Of a stretch of 64,000 nucleotides of DNA, positions 22,190-31,285 are shown piece by piece. The notes under the pieces are model-generated. The model was not told the origin of the DNA and ran no database searches. It saw only the letters and a program-made list of their open reading frames with translations. Every line of letters begins with the position of its first letter. Within the stretch, counting starts at the first letter, position 1. The position numbers and the translations under genes were made by a program. This DNA comes from Bathynomus jamesi (taxonomy: Eukaryota > Arthropoda > Malacostraca > Isopoda > Cirolanidae): NCBI GenBank assembly GCA_023014485.1, contig JAJOZX010002352.1, positions 382,001-446,000 of the forward strand, written 5' to 3'.

Positions 22190-23103
22190 CATTACCTATT
22201 TCATTAAAATGCACCCATCTTTTATAAAAAGGCTAGGATCACTGAATTCGGACCACAGCTTTACGAAGGGTACATTTTCCTCAGCACAAATCTCTCTAAT
22301 TTGTTATTCAAAAATATTGTTTTGACGTAATTCTAAGACCCAACCTGTGCCTAGGGGTAATACCTAGAACTAAAGACCTATCTGACCTCGCCTTCAGGGA
22401 CCTAATTAACCCCCCTATATCTCTCCAAAAGGTCATGCACTCTGTATCGGGCCTATACGAGTCGTTGCCTCCTACATCGTCACCAACATTGAGTGACGGG
22501 AGGCAACGTCGATCCTATCCACTTCGTCTCTAACTCTGTCAACCCTGGTCCCTGGGAGACAGACCCTCCTTCTTGGTGGATGCCGTTATAACGAACTCTT
22601 TGTCCATGTGGCGCCACTAAAGAGTCCCGATTAAAATAGTTTCCCCCTCATTCACGTCCCTTTCCAAATGGGCGAAAGGGTTCGAAACCTCGATAGGGGG
22701 GGGGATTCCTATCACCTAACGTACGCGGCCTAGCTCCACCCTAACCTCTCTAAATCCCTCGCTATCTACTACTCTCGGACTAACCTTAACCCCTTCCTCA
22801 ACTCTATCTAACCTTCCCGACAAGCTACCTAAACTAGAAACTAGGGTTACGCACCTCACCCTTCAAATACTAACGTCTTCAACGTTAGTATTGGTTCGGC
22901 CTACGTCAACCGTAGCCCTACCCCTGCCCTCATCAAGCGTTGCAAGTCTTTCGCTACCTCACGTACACTGCGTTTGATGTCAACTAATTCCTCCATGAAC
23001 TCGCAAAAGAAACAAACTGATCTATCGGTAATCGCCAATAGGACCGCCGTTATGATCCCTAAATTCCGAATACCACCGGTTAACCCTACACCTAACACAC
23101 GAC
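22190..23103 (-). pseudogene. CR1-like ORF1 with SGNH/esterase-like domain, broken
   Basis: An N-terminal part has CFFCEFMEELVDIKRSVREV, a short Cys pair followed by a likely coiled coil. Downstream the frame shows VGGNDSYRP (near 22465), then LVLGITPRHRLGLR, FVKLWSEFSDPSLF, and D-G-x-V-H-F-N-E split by a one-base shift (near 22210). GGND and D-x-x-H are blocks III and V of SGNH hydrolases, and CR1/L2-clade ORF1 proteins often carry such an esterase. The protein would bind the element RNA in the cytoplasm. Several stops and shifts disable it. Confidence 0.65.
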
Positions 23104-23344
23104 GCTTTCTGCGACGGCCATCGCGCAGTAAAAATTAGTTTAAACCGTCACAGGTATAAGTTAAATTAAGCCGGCACGCTATGAAAACTTCTAAATCGCT
23201 AAAAACCACTAAATTCAATACTTAACATAACAACGTGAATTAAACGCAAGTATATAAAATTCAAAACTATCCAAAAGCAAAATTCTCAGCAATATACAAA
23301 AGTAGATGCAATATCAGAGAGCTCAGGAAATGCGTCCGTTCAGT

Positions 23345-24140
23345 ACAGTACAAAAAGTATCTTAAGATACAAGATACGTATCTTAGATACTTTATTTTGG
23401 AGGATCTTGAGAAGTATCTAAGATACATTTTGTCATGTAGCTTTTATCCGGGATACACTTTCAAAGATACTTTCATAAGATACTTTTAAATAGAGACGCT
23501 AATAAATTCATGAAATATGATCATATCTGACGCACGTTGAAGCAGGCCGGCGATTGCTGTTACATGTTTGTACATGAATACTACCGTTGCGCTGCGCGCA
23601 CAGTCTCGGCACAGACGTACTCGGGTTTCATCTTGTATCCCGCGGTTTTAACATGTTTTAACATGATTAAAAATCAGGAATTATACATATATTTGCTTAT
23701 TCCTGCAAATATATTATTATGAGGAAAACTTTATTTTTTCTTCGTGAGTAGGTAACTGAGCATACCTGTATTAACAATTTATTTGAAATACATAAATTGA
23801 AAAAGTGTGGTTTATTTTATTTTTCCATACCTAAAAATTTTCAGGATTATTTATACATATTTACTTTGTGCTTTCCTTTTAATTATATCACTATATGAAT
23901 ACTGAGATATGAAATACCATTGATTTGGCATTTATTTATATCCAGAAAATATAATAATAAACAATTGAATGAGACAACTCGTTCGCTCATGGCTCACCAG
24001 GTGAAACTAAACTCAAATAATTATTCTTTCAAAAGTATCTTGTATCTTAAAAATGTATCTTGTATCTGTAACTTGTATCTGTATCATGAAGATACAGTTT
24101 TTTCGAGTATCTTGTATCTGTATCTCAGATACATTGCTGT
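23345..24140. mobile_element. hAT-like MITE rich in GTATCT repeats
   Basis: Both ends are packed with AAGTATCT / AGATACTT / TTGTATCT words in both orientations (23350-23490 and 24030-24130). The centre is AT-rich and non-coding. Such subterminal repeats are typical of hAT elements. The exact termini are unclear. It lies at the 5' limit of LINE copy 2. Confidence 0.6.
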
Positions 24141-24169
24141 TTTACACGCGTGTGCAAATTTGTCCTACG

Positions 24170-24442
24170 TACACGTTTTAGAACGGATTTAGACAAGAAG
24201 AGCAAAGTGCTAAAACTCTGGTAGCTTTTCCTTATACATTTGTATGCTCCTCCTCCAATTTTTATTTTTCTATTTTATATATTTTTTGTGACCTATATAT
24301 TATAGTCTCGAACTTGTTATTTATTTCAATGTTCCTGAGGATGTCATTCGACGAAAGCGCTTGAGTACCACTCTGTTTCCTTTTCCTTCGTGGTTCTTTT
24401 CATCATAAATATTATTCACGTGTTAGTTTCGTGAAATAATTG

Positions 24443-24450
<8 letters not shown>
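24170..24450 (+). mobile_element. Penelope-like element 3' end
   Basis: A coding tail (TDLDKKSKVLKL) runs into GGAGGAGCATACAAATG-type sequence, a hammerhead-like motif, CTTCGTGGTTCTTTTCATCA and CACGTGTTAGTTTCGTGAAA before a TA tract. It is the inverted partner of 18425-18720. Confidence 0.65.
24331..24370 (+). ncRNA. hammerhead-like ribozyme motif
   Basis: GTTC, CTGAGGA (24335-24341), spacer T, GTC-ATTC-GAC helix II, GAAA (24353-24356), then AGCGCT and TGAGTACC. Same layout as at 18461 on the other strand. Confidence 0.55.

Positions 24451-24483
<33 letters not shown>
24446..24483. repeat. (TA)n microsatellite
   Basis: TA tract between a Penelope end and a LINE 3' end. Confidence 0.95.
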
Positions 24484-24487
<4 letters not shown>

Positions 24488-24715
24488 AGTCTGGTTGTCA
24501 GCGTGCCAAGACTATTCAACCAGCTTCTGTAGGAGATCAGGAACATCATTAGTGTTAAAATGGAATTCTTGAAAAGAAGATTAGACGCCTCACTCAGGAC
24601 GGTACCACATGAGCCAGGTTTGCCTGGTTATGTGCGATGGAGATCGCTCCTCCATTGGGCCAGGCCTAGAAATGAGGCCACTAGCTTGACCTTCGTATAA
24701 AGAAAGACCAACGCA
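24484..24715 (+). pseudogene. LINE ORF2 C-terminal end
   Basis: In pieces it reads RLFNQLL, EIRNI, VKMEFLKRRLDASLRTV and PHEPGLPGYVRWRS. This parallels the minus-strand LINE at 51104-51710 (FKRLDAWLRTIPDEPGVPG). Only the last 80 or so codons plus 3' UTR are present, with a stop and a frame change. Confidence 0.75.
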
Positions 24716-24734
24716 TATATAACCTTTGGTTAGC

Positions 24735-25007
24735 TTCCGCCCGAATTGTTCATTCTGACGAAGGTCAAGCTTTTCACTCCACCTTAGACCTACAGTTTGA
24801 TGTGGAATCCGAATCACGCCCCACCAGCAGCCCGCCGTCTTAACCACTAGGCTACTCAGGGTACCCATTTATCTACTCACCACTTTATTGTGTAGAAGGA
24901 TGAACAGCTGGGTTTTGCTGCGCGCCGGCTGCCGTCACCGGGTCTCGAATCCGGGGCCGATGGATTCGTTGTTAGCGACGCTAACCACTACACCACCGAG
25001 GCGCATA
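24735..25007 (-). repeat. two-module tRNA-derived SINE
   Basis: On the minus strand it starts GCGCCTCGGTGGTGTAGTGG (A box) and has B box GGATTCGAGACCCGG. After a spacer a second A-box-like GTAGCCTAGTGGTTAAGACG is followed by GATTCGGATTCC. The 3' end, AAGCTTGACCTTCGTCAGAA with ATTCGGGCGGAAGC, matches the 3' tail of the LINE at 51104. Partial copies are at 36620-36778, 40370-40490 and 3585-3640. Confidence 0.75.
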
Positions 25008-25117
25008 TATATATATATATATAATATACAGGGTGGGCGGAAAGTAGCTCCCTATTTGGATTGGTAAAAAAATACGTATATTATCCATTTATTTCAGAAG
25101 AAATAATATGAAAAGGT

Positions 25118-25411
25118 AGGCATACATGGTAGGTTTTCTCTAAAATTCAATGTGGGCTCCAACTCTTTCCACCAGCTTCTGAGCCGCCCAGGAATGGCGT
25201 CCACTGACTTTAGCAGGAACTCCGGCGGGATGGAGGACATGACTTCCCGAATTTGGTCCTCCAGTTCTTCCAATGTCCTCGGTTTGGTGCGGTAGACTTC
25301 TTCCTTTACCCACCCCCAAAGAAAGAAGTCGCACGGTGTCAAGTCGGGGCTCCTGGCTGACCATTGATGTGGACCACGACGACCCATCCAACGCCCAGGG
25401 AAGTGGGCATC
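25118..25411 (-). pseudogene. mariner transposase C-terminal duplicate (inverted)
   Basis: Reads GRRGPHQWSARSPDLTPCDF, then FLWGWVKEEVYRTKPRTLEE. These are the third catalytic Asp region and C terminus of a DD34D mariner transposase. It duplicates the plus-strand sequence at 25745-26040 with a few changes and cannot be expressed as a complete enzyme. Confidence 0.85.
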
Positions 25412-25429
25412 CAGCCACTCACGGACAAC

Positions 25430-26042
25430 AAGAGCGAAGTGTCAACCGCCACAATTGCCACTACTGGGCAGGAGAGGATCCCATGGTTACCGCTGAAAAA
25501 CGGCAGAATCGGTTCAGTGTAACGGTGTGGTGTGGTATGACCTCAGATCAGGTTGTGGGCCCGTTCCTTCTGCGCAACACCATGAATGCTGAGCGGTACC
25601 TTGCTATGTTGCGAAACGAGGTCTGGCCGGTTGTCAGCACATGGAGAACATCGACGATCTGATATTTATGCAAGATGGCGCCCCTCCGCACTTCGCTCTT
25701 GTTGTCCGTGAGTGGCTGGATGCCCACTTCCCTGGGCGTTGGATGGGTCGTCGTGGTCCACATCAATGGCCAGCCAGGAGCCCCGACTTGACACCGTGCG
25801 ACTTCTTTCTTTGGGGGTGGGTAAATGAAGAAGTCTACCGCACCAAACCGAGGACATTGGAAGAACTGGAGGACCGAATTCGGGAAGTCATGTCCTCCAT
25901 CCCGCCGGAGTTCCTGCTAAAGTCAGTGGACGCCATTCCTGGGCGGCTCCAGAAGCTGGTGGAAAGAGTTGGAGCCCACATTGAATTTTATAGAAAACCT
26001 ACCATGTATGCCTACCTTTTCATATTATTTCTTCTGAAATAA
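25430..26042 (+). pseudogene. mariner DD34D transposase, 3' half
   Basis: Begins abruptly after the inverted duplication with HNCHYWAGEDPMVTAEKRQ, then FSVTVWCGMTSDQVVGPFLL. A frame change occurs near 25640, followed by IFMQDGAPPHFALVVREWL (second Asp) and SPDLTPCDFFLWGW (third Asp, 34 residues on). It ends near FLLK-stop at 26042. The helix-turn-helix N terminus and the first Asp (SDE motif) are missing. The second half is intact enough to place it firmly among mariner DDD enzymes. Confidence 0.85.
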
Positions 26043-26101
26043 ATGGATAATATACGTATTTTTTTACCAATCCAAAATAGGGAGCTACTTTCCGCCCACC
26101 C

Positions 26102-26103
<2 letters not shown>

Positions 26104-26145
<42 letters not shown>
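26104..26145. repeat. (TA)n microsatellite
   Basis: TA tract at the mariner right end. Confidence 0.95.
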
Positions 26146-26147
<2 letters not shown>

Positions 26148-26911
26148 GAATAATTTTGGTTTGTCTTGGGTAACTTCAGAATTAACAATAGTTAATTAAA
26201 CAGTTACAAAGATAATAATGTTTAGTGATGTATATAGTATGAATATGCAAAGGCACTTCACGGCGAAGTTATACAAACTTTTAATTTCAAATGCAAATTT
26301 TTATTTCTTGATAAAAAAAACTTTGCATATAAAAAAATTATGTAAACAAGGAACGAATACACGGAAGGTAGTCTGATTTTGCTTAACTTTAAAGCTTTGG
26401 AACGTAGAAATCGGCTTTGCTGTGGTTTAAATCAGAAGAAAATTAGGGAAGTTCAGTTAACGTTTTGTCAGACGACAAAGATTGTGTTCATGGCCGAACG
26501 GCGAATCAGAATTAAAGTTTTTCTAACATTACAAGCGGCGAATGTCGTTAAGTCATTTGCGAATTCACTCGTATTTAAAGATTGTACCCCATTGTAGCTT
26601 ATCAAAGACGAGATTAAAAGGATGATTAGGCAATCTAAATACAAAATCGTAGCGAGGCACGTAAATAATTTATGCAAATTTAAGGATGTAAAGTAATTAT
26701 TTTGGCGTATTAAATTAACAGAAATACTAAATGTAAAATGATATTAAGAGCAAAGAACTGTACCGTTATTAACATTTCTTTGTATGAAATAGTGATATAA
26801 ATTTATATATATCTTTATATAGGAAATATAAGATTTTAGGAATTAATTAGAGAACTGAAATGCAGAGAAAATAGATTATAATTTGATATATTATTGCGAT
26901 ATAATATATAT
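26146..26911. other. unassigned stretch
   Basis: AT-rich. A 72-codon open frame at 26379-26597 (+) has no recognisable motif. Confidence 0.4.
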
Positions 26912-26919
26912 GTATATAT

Positions 26920-28202
26920 TAGTGATGTAGGTCACATCGCATCCGCATCCGCGGAACATCCTCACATTTTCTCACATCCGCGTCCGCATCCGCACTTTGG
27001 ACTCCGGATGTCGTGCGGATGTGGACCGTTGAGATAAAACGTCATTAATAAGCGGAAATTATCAAATTCTACTATATTAATAGAACTAGTTCATTGTGCG
27101 CAAAAGTGATGCAAGCGACAAGACGAGAGGCTGTTCTTGTATGAAGTTACTCTCTTGCAACTACTTAGATCCACGTTACAAAGCTAAGTTATTTTCACCT
27201 AGTACATTAGAACGAGTTAAATCATCACTTGGCAAAGCAGTTGAAGAGCTTCAATCTCTTGAATCTGTCGCTTCGCCACCCACCAAAAGAATAAAAGTTT
27301 CAGTGACAGAACCAACACTTCAACAAGCAAATCTATCACAGAATCTGTCTCTCAGTTTCTTGAGTCAAGCAGCAATGACGAGACCTACGCGATGTCAAAA
27401 GATGTAGTAAAAATGATCGAGAGCTATCACCAAGAAAAACGCCTGGCTGCATGTGACAATCCTATTAGTTGGTGGAAAAATACGCAGAATATCTATCCAT
27501 ACTTGAGTAAACTTGCAAGGAAACATTTAGCCTGTCCTCCAACAACGTACCAAGCGAGAGATTATTTAGCAGTGCTGGATTAATATATGATGAAAAGAGA
27601 AACAGACTGGCAGCAGAAAAGGCAGAAAAATTAATGTTCCTTAAGCATAACCTTCCTATAATTAAGTTTGAACATTAAACGATGAACATCTTAGTTACTT
27701 TATTTTAATTACTCATTTATAAATATGCCTAATAAAACTTTAAACTTAATATAAATAGTTATCAAGCTAATTAAAGATCTCTTTCTATAAGGGTGGAGGT
27801 TGGGGAAAGAGGTCGGTGGGGTGCATTTGAGTTGCGTTCACGTCCCGCATCCTGGTAACACAATTATGGTTTCTAATTGTGGCTGAAACTCAACAAAATA
27901 TAACGAATTTATTTGCAGACGAATTCACTGATTGATTTCTATATTAGTTAGATGCTTGATATTATTTTATATGTTCAGAGAAAAGTACAGCAATTATTGT
28001 ACAATTAATCAATTATACTACATTATAACTACAGCTCTCTCTATATAATAACTTATTATATACGTTAAACACAACAAATGTCGAATATATCCTAAAAAAT
28101 AACGAAAATGTAGACATCCGCATCCGCGGATGTTTAAATCAAACATCCGCATCCGCATCCGCATCCGCGGATGTGAAAAAAATGACATCCGCTACATCAC
28201 TA
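26920..28202 (+). mobile_element. hAT element with 8-base target duplication
   Basis: The perfect terminal repeat TAGTGATGTAG begins at 26920 and its inverse ends at 28202. GTATATAT is duplicated on both sides (26912-26919 and 28203-28210). Subterminal GCATCCGC / GCGGATG repeats lie near both ends. The interior keeps the 3' part of a hAT transposase. At 1283 bases it is internally deleted. Confidence 0.9.
27096..27678 (+). pseudogene. hAT transposase C-terminal part, broken
   Basis: Readable blocks are NYLDPRYKAKLF, then a linker, then PISWWKNTQNIYPYLSKLAR with KHLACPPT. After a short deletion and frame change the sequence continues SAGLIYDEKRNRLAAEKAEK with LMFLKHNLP, ending at 27678. This is the hAT C-terminal dimerisation region of BED-type (ZBED/Charlie-like) transposases. 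The zinc finger and most of the catalytic core are gone. A second frame change lies near 27395. Confidence 0.85.
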
Positions 28203-28210
<8 letters not shown>

Positions 28211-28245
<35 letters not shown>

Positions 28246-28248
28246 ATG
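28211..28248. repeat. (TA)n microsatellite
   Basis: TA tract continuing from the target duplication. Confidence 0.9.
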
Positions 28249-28511
28249 TTTTTTAGAAGGATAATGAGAATTTTAATGATTTCTGTAAATTGCTTTATTT
28301 TTATAAATTTGCTATTGTCGGTCGTCATTAACATTATCATTATTCTTCTAAAAATTTCTATCATTTTTCACTTCCCATTCATTCTAGTTTCATTATTTTT
28401 TATATTTAGCTTGTAATATAAGTATATGTTCTAGTATACAAGTTCCTTTAGTTTTCTAAGTTTATTTTAAGAATTTATAGGAATCTTGTAATTATATTTA
28501 ACTCGTAGATT

Positions 28512-28733
28512 TAGAGGGTGCTTCAAAATTTTTTACCATTTATATGGCGCTAATATGTCATTGGTTGCTTACCACTTATATTTTGTTGTTTTTTTATGTA
28601 GGCCCTAAGTATTTTTGTGTTCATTTGTTTGTTTTTTAATAATAAATAAACACAATAAGTACACAGTACTGAAATATATATTTTTGAAGCACCTCCGTAC
28701 TAAGTGGTAACATTTTTTTGAAGCACTCTGTAT
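28512..28733. mobile_element. short MITE, GTGCTTCAAAA ends
   Basis: Left GAGGGTGCTTCAAAATTTTT and right TTTTTTTGAAGCACTCTG are inverted relatives. The interior is AT-rich and non-coding. Confidence 0.55.
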
Positions 28734-29149
28734 TTAAGTTTGCCGTTCATCGCGTAATTTGGTATTACTTTTCACCTTCAGTTTTCTGTAATTTGAAAAC
28801 AAATGAAACCAACAGTTAATATTTAAATAACTTCGATTTATAATGATTCTCTCGTATAATTAAAATAAATACGTTTAGGTTTCATTTATTTATGCATAAG
28901 TAAAGTCATTTTTTTATGTATAAAGGTGCCAACATTCCATTTTGGGAACGTAAAAAAAATATATGAAAAGATGCATTCAAAGCAAAAGTGGCGCTGATTC
29001 CTTAGAAAGATGAAAAAAAAATGAACTGGAATTAATTTTTTACAGCTTTCTGATTTCTGGTTCCTTTAACCGCCATTAAAGGGTTAAAATATAGTCCCAT
29101 TTTTTGGGGGCAATAGCTAAAACTGCCGATGAAAGGTGAATCTTTCAAT

Positions 29150-29374
29150 CTCGGTGAACCAAAAGTAGATGGACAGTAGGTTGAATACGGTTTGTGTTAT
29201 ATTATATTATAACTATGGTGTTCATTATAACTGTGGTGTTTGTGTTATATTATATTAAATATTATAACTAAATTTATTTAAATTTTATTTTGTATTATAG
29301 TATACAAAAAAATTAAATATGTATTCTCAAAATAAACGTTATCATTTACTGTCCACCTACATTTGGTTCACCCT
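29150..29374. mobile_element. MITE with GGTGAACCAAA ends
   Basis: Left GGTGAACCAAAAGTAGATGG and right CCACCTACATTTGGTTCACC are inverted copies. The right side borders a TA tract. The AT-rich interior has no coding signal. Confidence 0.7.
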
Positions 29375-29414
29375 ATATATATATATATATATATAATATA
29401 TATATATATATATA
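29375..29414. repeat. (TA)n microsatellite
   Basis: TA tract between two mobile elements. Confidence 0.95.
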
Positions 29415-30163
29415 CAGTGGTGGGCACCGTTAACCAAAAAGTTAACTTCGATAACGATAATCCGTTAACCCCAATTTTTAACTCCGATAACGATAATCCG
29501 TTAACCCCAATTTTAACTCCGATAACGATAATCCGATAATTTTTACTACAAAGTTAACGGAAGTTAACGATAATCCGTTAACGATAACTATTTCTTTACT
29601 AACATTTAAAAAAATCAAGGAAAAAAGCTTTAAAACCCATAGAAACTGTTTATTTATGCAAAATCCAACAATAATAGGTATTTAACTGTATTTTTATCAA
29701 GTTTTGCAACTTTTTTGATTAATAACTTTTTTTTTTATTTTTAATAAAAAATGTACTGATTACATGTTTTGAAACCCTTGTAACCACTAACCATTAACTA
29801 AATTTTAATTTACCAGAGAATTATTATGGCGGGAACTGAAAGGTAAAATTAAATTTTAGGCACATTTATTAAAGACTATGACACAATGTGCTGGTTGCCC
29901 TTCAGAAAGACCAACCTCTCAAAGTTAGGCCCAACTGCCAGTCTTGACCTCTTGGGCCTCAGGATGTCCTTGCCGAGAGAGAAGAGCCGTTTCACTGCGG
30001 CAGAGGACGGAATTGGCAGACTGAAGTTATGGCGGTTTGAATTCATTCGCGGAGTTAACTGGTCCGATAACGATAAATGGAAATTAAACTTCCGTTAATA
30101 GTCCGTTAAAAAAGTTAACTTCGTAAAACTGTTATCGGATTAACGCTTTAGTGCCCAACACTG
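29415..30163 (-). mobile_element. hAT element, internally deleted
   Basis: Ends CAGTGGTGGGCACC and AGTGCCCAACACTG. Many GATAACGATAATCCGTTAAC repeats sit inside the left end, with similar words inside the right. The flanks (TATATATA and TATGTATG) resemble a decayed 8-base duplication. The only coding remnant is a transposase C terminus on the minus strand. Confidence 0.85.
29876..30032 (-). pseudogene. hAT transposase extreme C terminus
   Basis: Minus-strand reading LPIPSSAAVKRLFSLGKDIL, then RPKRSRL, FERLVFLKGNQHIVS and stop. The SSAAVERLFS-like and FERLVFLKGN motifs are the end of the hAT dimerisation domain. Everything upstream has been deleted. Confidence 0.85.
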
Positions 30164-30170
30164 TATGTAT

Positions 30171-30549
30171 GGGGGGGGGGCGTTTTTGCTGGCATTCGCT
30201 CTTGGCCCTCTCTTTTCGCATAAAAAAAATCAGTTTTCAAACATCCGTTTATCGTAAGTCACGTTATTTCGTATTACTCTCATTGCGTTTTCGACTGTAT
30301 TTCAGTGGATTTAATCCACTTCATCAGTTGTGAGCTAAAAGAGGAGCGAAGCAAAATCTGGGCATGAAATGGTTGTTGCTGTAAATATGAGTTAATGCGA
30401 ACGAAAGGACTTTTGTGGTGTTTGGTATTTTTTTTATTTTTCCTCGTTTATAGTTCGTTGTTTATAACTTAATGTATCTTTCTTCGCGTGACTGTCAACT
30501 ATTTTTTTTAAGATGTCTGTGTGGAAGTGCGTACGTACTAGGTATATAT
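30171..30549. other. unassigned stretch
   Basis: Starts with a ten-base G run. No coding or repeat signal is evident to me. Confidence 0.5.
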
Positions 30550-30852
30550 ACAGGGTGTTTATAAGTCCGTTCTCGTAGTAACATTTATTTTTATTAAATT
30601 TACAAAAGTAATACATCAGAACTAAAAGAAATGTTCGAGTTGATGGCTTGTTTTTTGGACCTCTTTTTTTTTCGTGAGGAAAAGGAATCGGGTGTAACTC
30701 GCTTCAATATTAGCCATTGCGCGTTATTCTACTGTAACAAAAAAAAGTTCTAAACAAGACATCATTTTGAAACATTTGTTTTAGTTCTAATGTAGTACTT
30801 TTGTAAATTTAATTAAAATAAATTTTCCTGTGAGACCGGACTTATGGGACAC
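30550..30852. mobile_element. MITE with CCATAAGTCCGG-type end
   Basis: The left end is CAGGGTGTTTATAAGTCCG. The right end is GAGACCGGACTTATGGGACA and stops at CCC, where a SINE starts. Inverted inner words (TACAAAAGTA / TACTTTTGTA, ACATCAGAACTAA / TTAGTTCTAATGT) confirm the fold. A related half copy is at 36430-36598. Confidence 0.7.
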
Positions 30853-31125
30853 CCGTGGTGTAATGGTTATCATATTGACCGGCAATCGGAAGATCCCGGG
30901 TTCGATTCCTGGGTGGTTACCTCATTTTTCATTTGTTTCGTTCTCTCCTTCTCATCTTGCGCGGAATATTCTCCTATACAAAGCGTCGTTCTTTACGTTA
31001 ATTATACTGCGTGTTTGCAGTTTAAATGTATATAATGTACGGCATGCGGAAGGTGCCCCCTTGGGGCATTGGTTTCTGCGCGTATGTAGAGGAATTACGG
31101 CATTTGATTGAGTGAGGCCCGTGGT
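30853..31125 (+). repeat. tRNA-derived SINE, third copy
   Basis: GTGGTGTAATGGTTATCATA, then GGGTTCGATTCCTGGG and the same tail as 18222-18395. The 5' nine bases or so of the head are missing, fused to the MITE end. Near 31080-31125 the sequence GGAATTACGGCATTTGATTG with GAGTGAGGCCCGTGG is the start of a further SINE head, cut by TA repeats. Confidence 0.75.
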
Positions 31126-31285
31126 ATATATATATATATTATATATATATATATATATTTCTGCCCAGTGTTAACGGAGTAACAGAAAATTTCCCTTCCC
31201 TTAATTCTAAAGTCGAATCAAGTACCTCTCTTAATTACCCTTTTGAGTCAATATTTCATACACAATCATTTACGTACCATTAGAA

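Larger units (their letters stand above)
18727..23335 (-). mobile_element. CR1-like LINE, near full length (copy 2)
   Basis: The same 3' end as copy 1 (CTTCTGTAGGTCTGTAGATC on the minus strand) and near-identical ORF2. It extends far past copy 1's break into the endonuclease start and an upstream ORF1. Many single-base deletions and stops occur throughout. The 5' limit near 23335 is where GTATCT-rich MITE sequence begins. Confidence 0.85.
25029..26103. mobile_element. mariner element with inverted 3'-end duplication
   Basis: Inverted ends CAGGGTGGGCGGAAAGTAGC lie in TA-rich DNA. The left 410 bases or so (25029-25440) are an inverted copy of the right end (25688-26103), coding sequence included. 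The element therefore lacks a normal 5' end and carries two oppositely oriented copies of the transposase C terminus. Confidence 0.85.
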
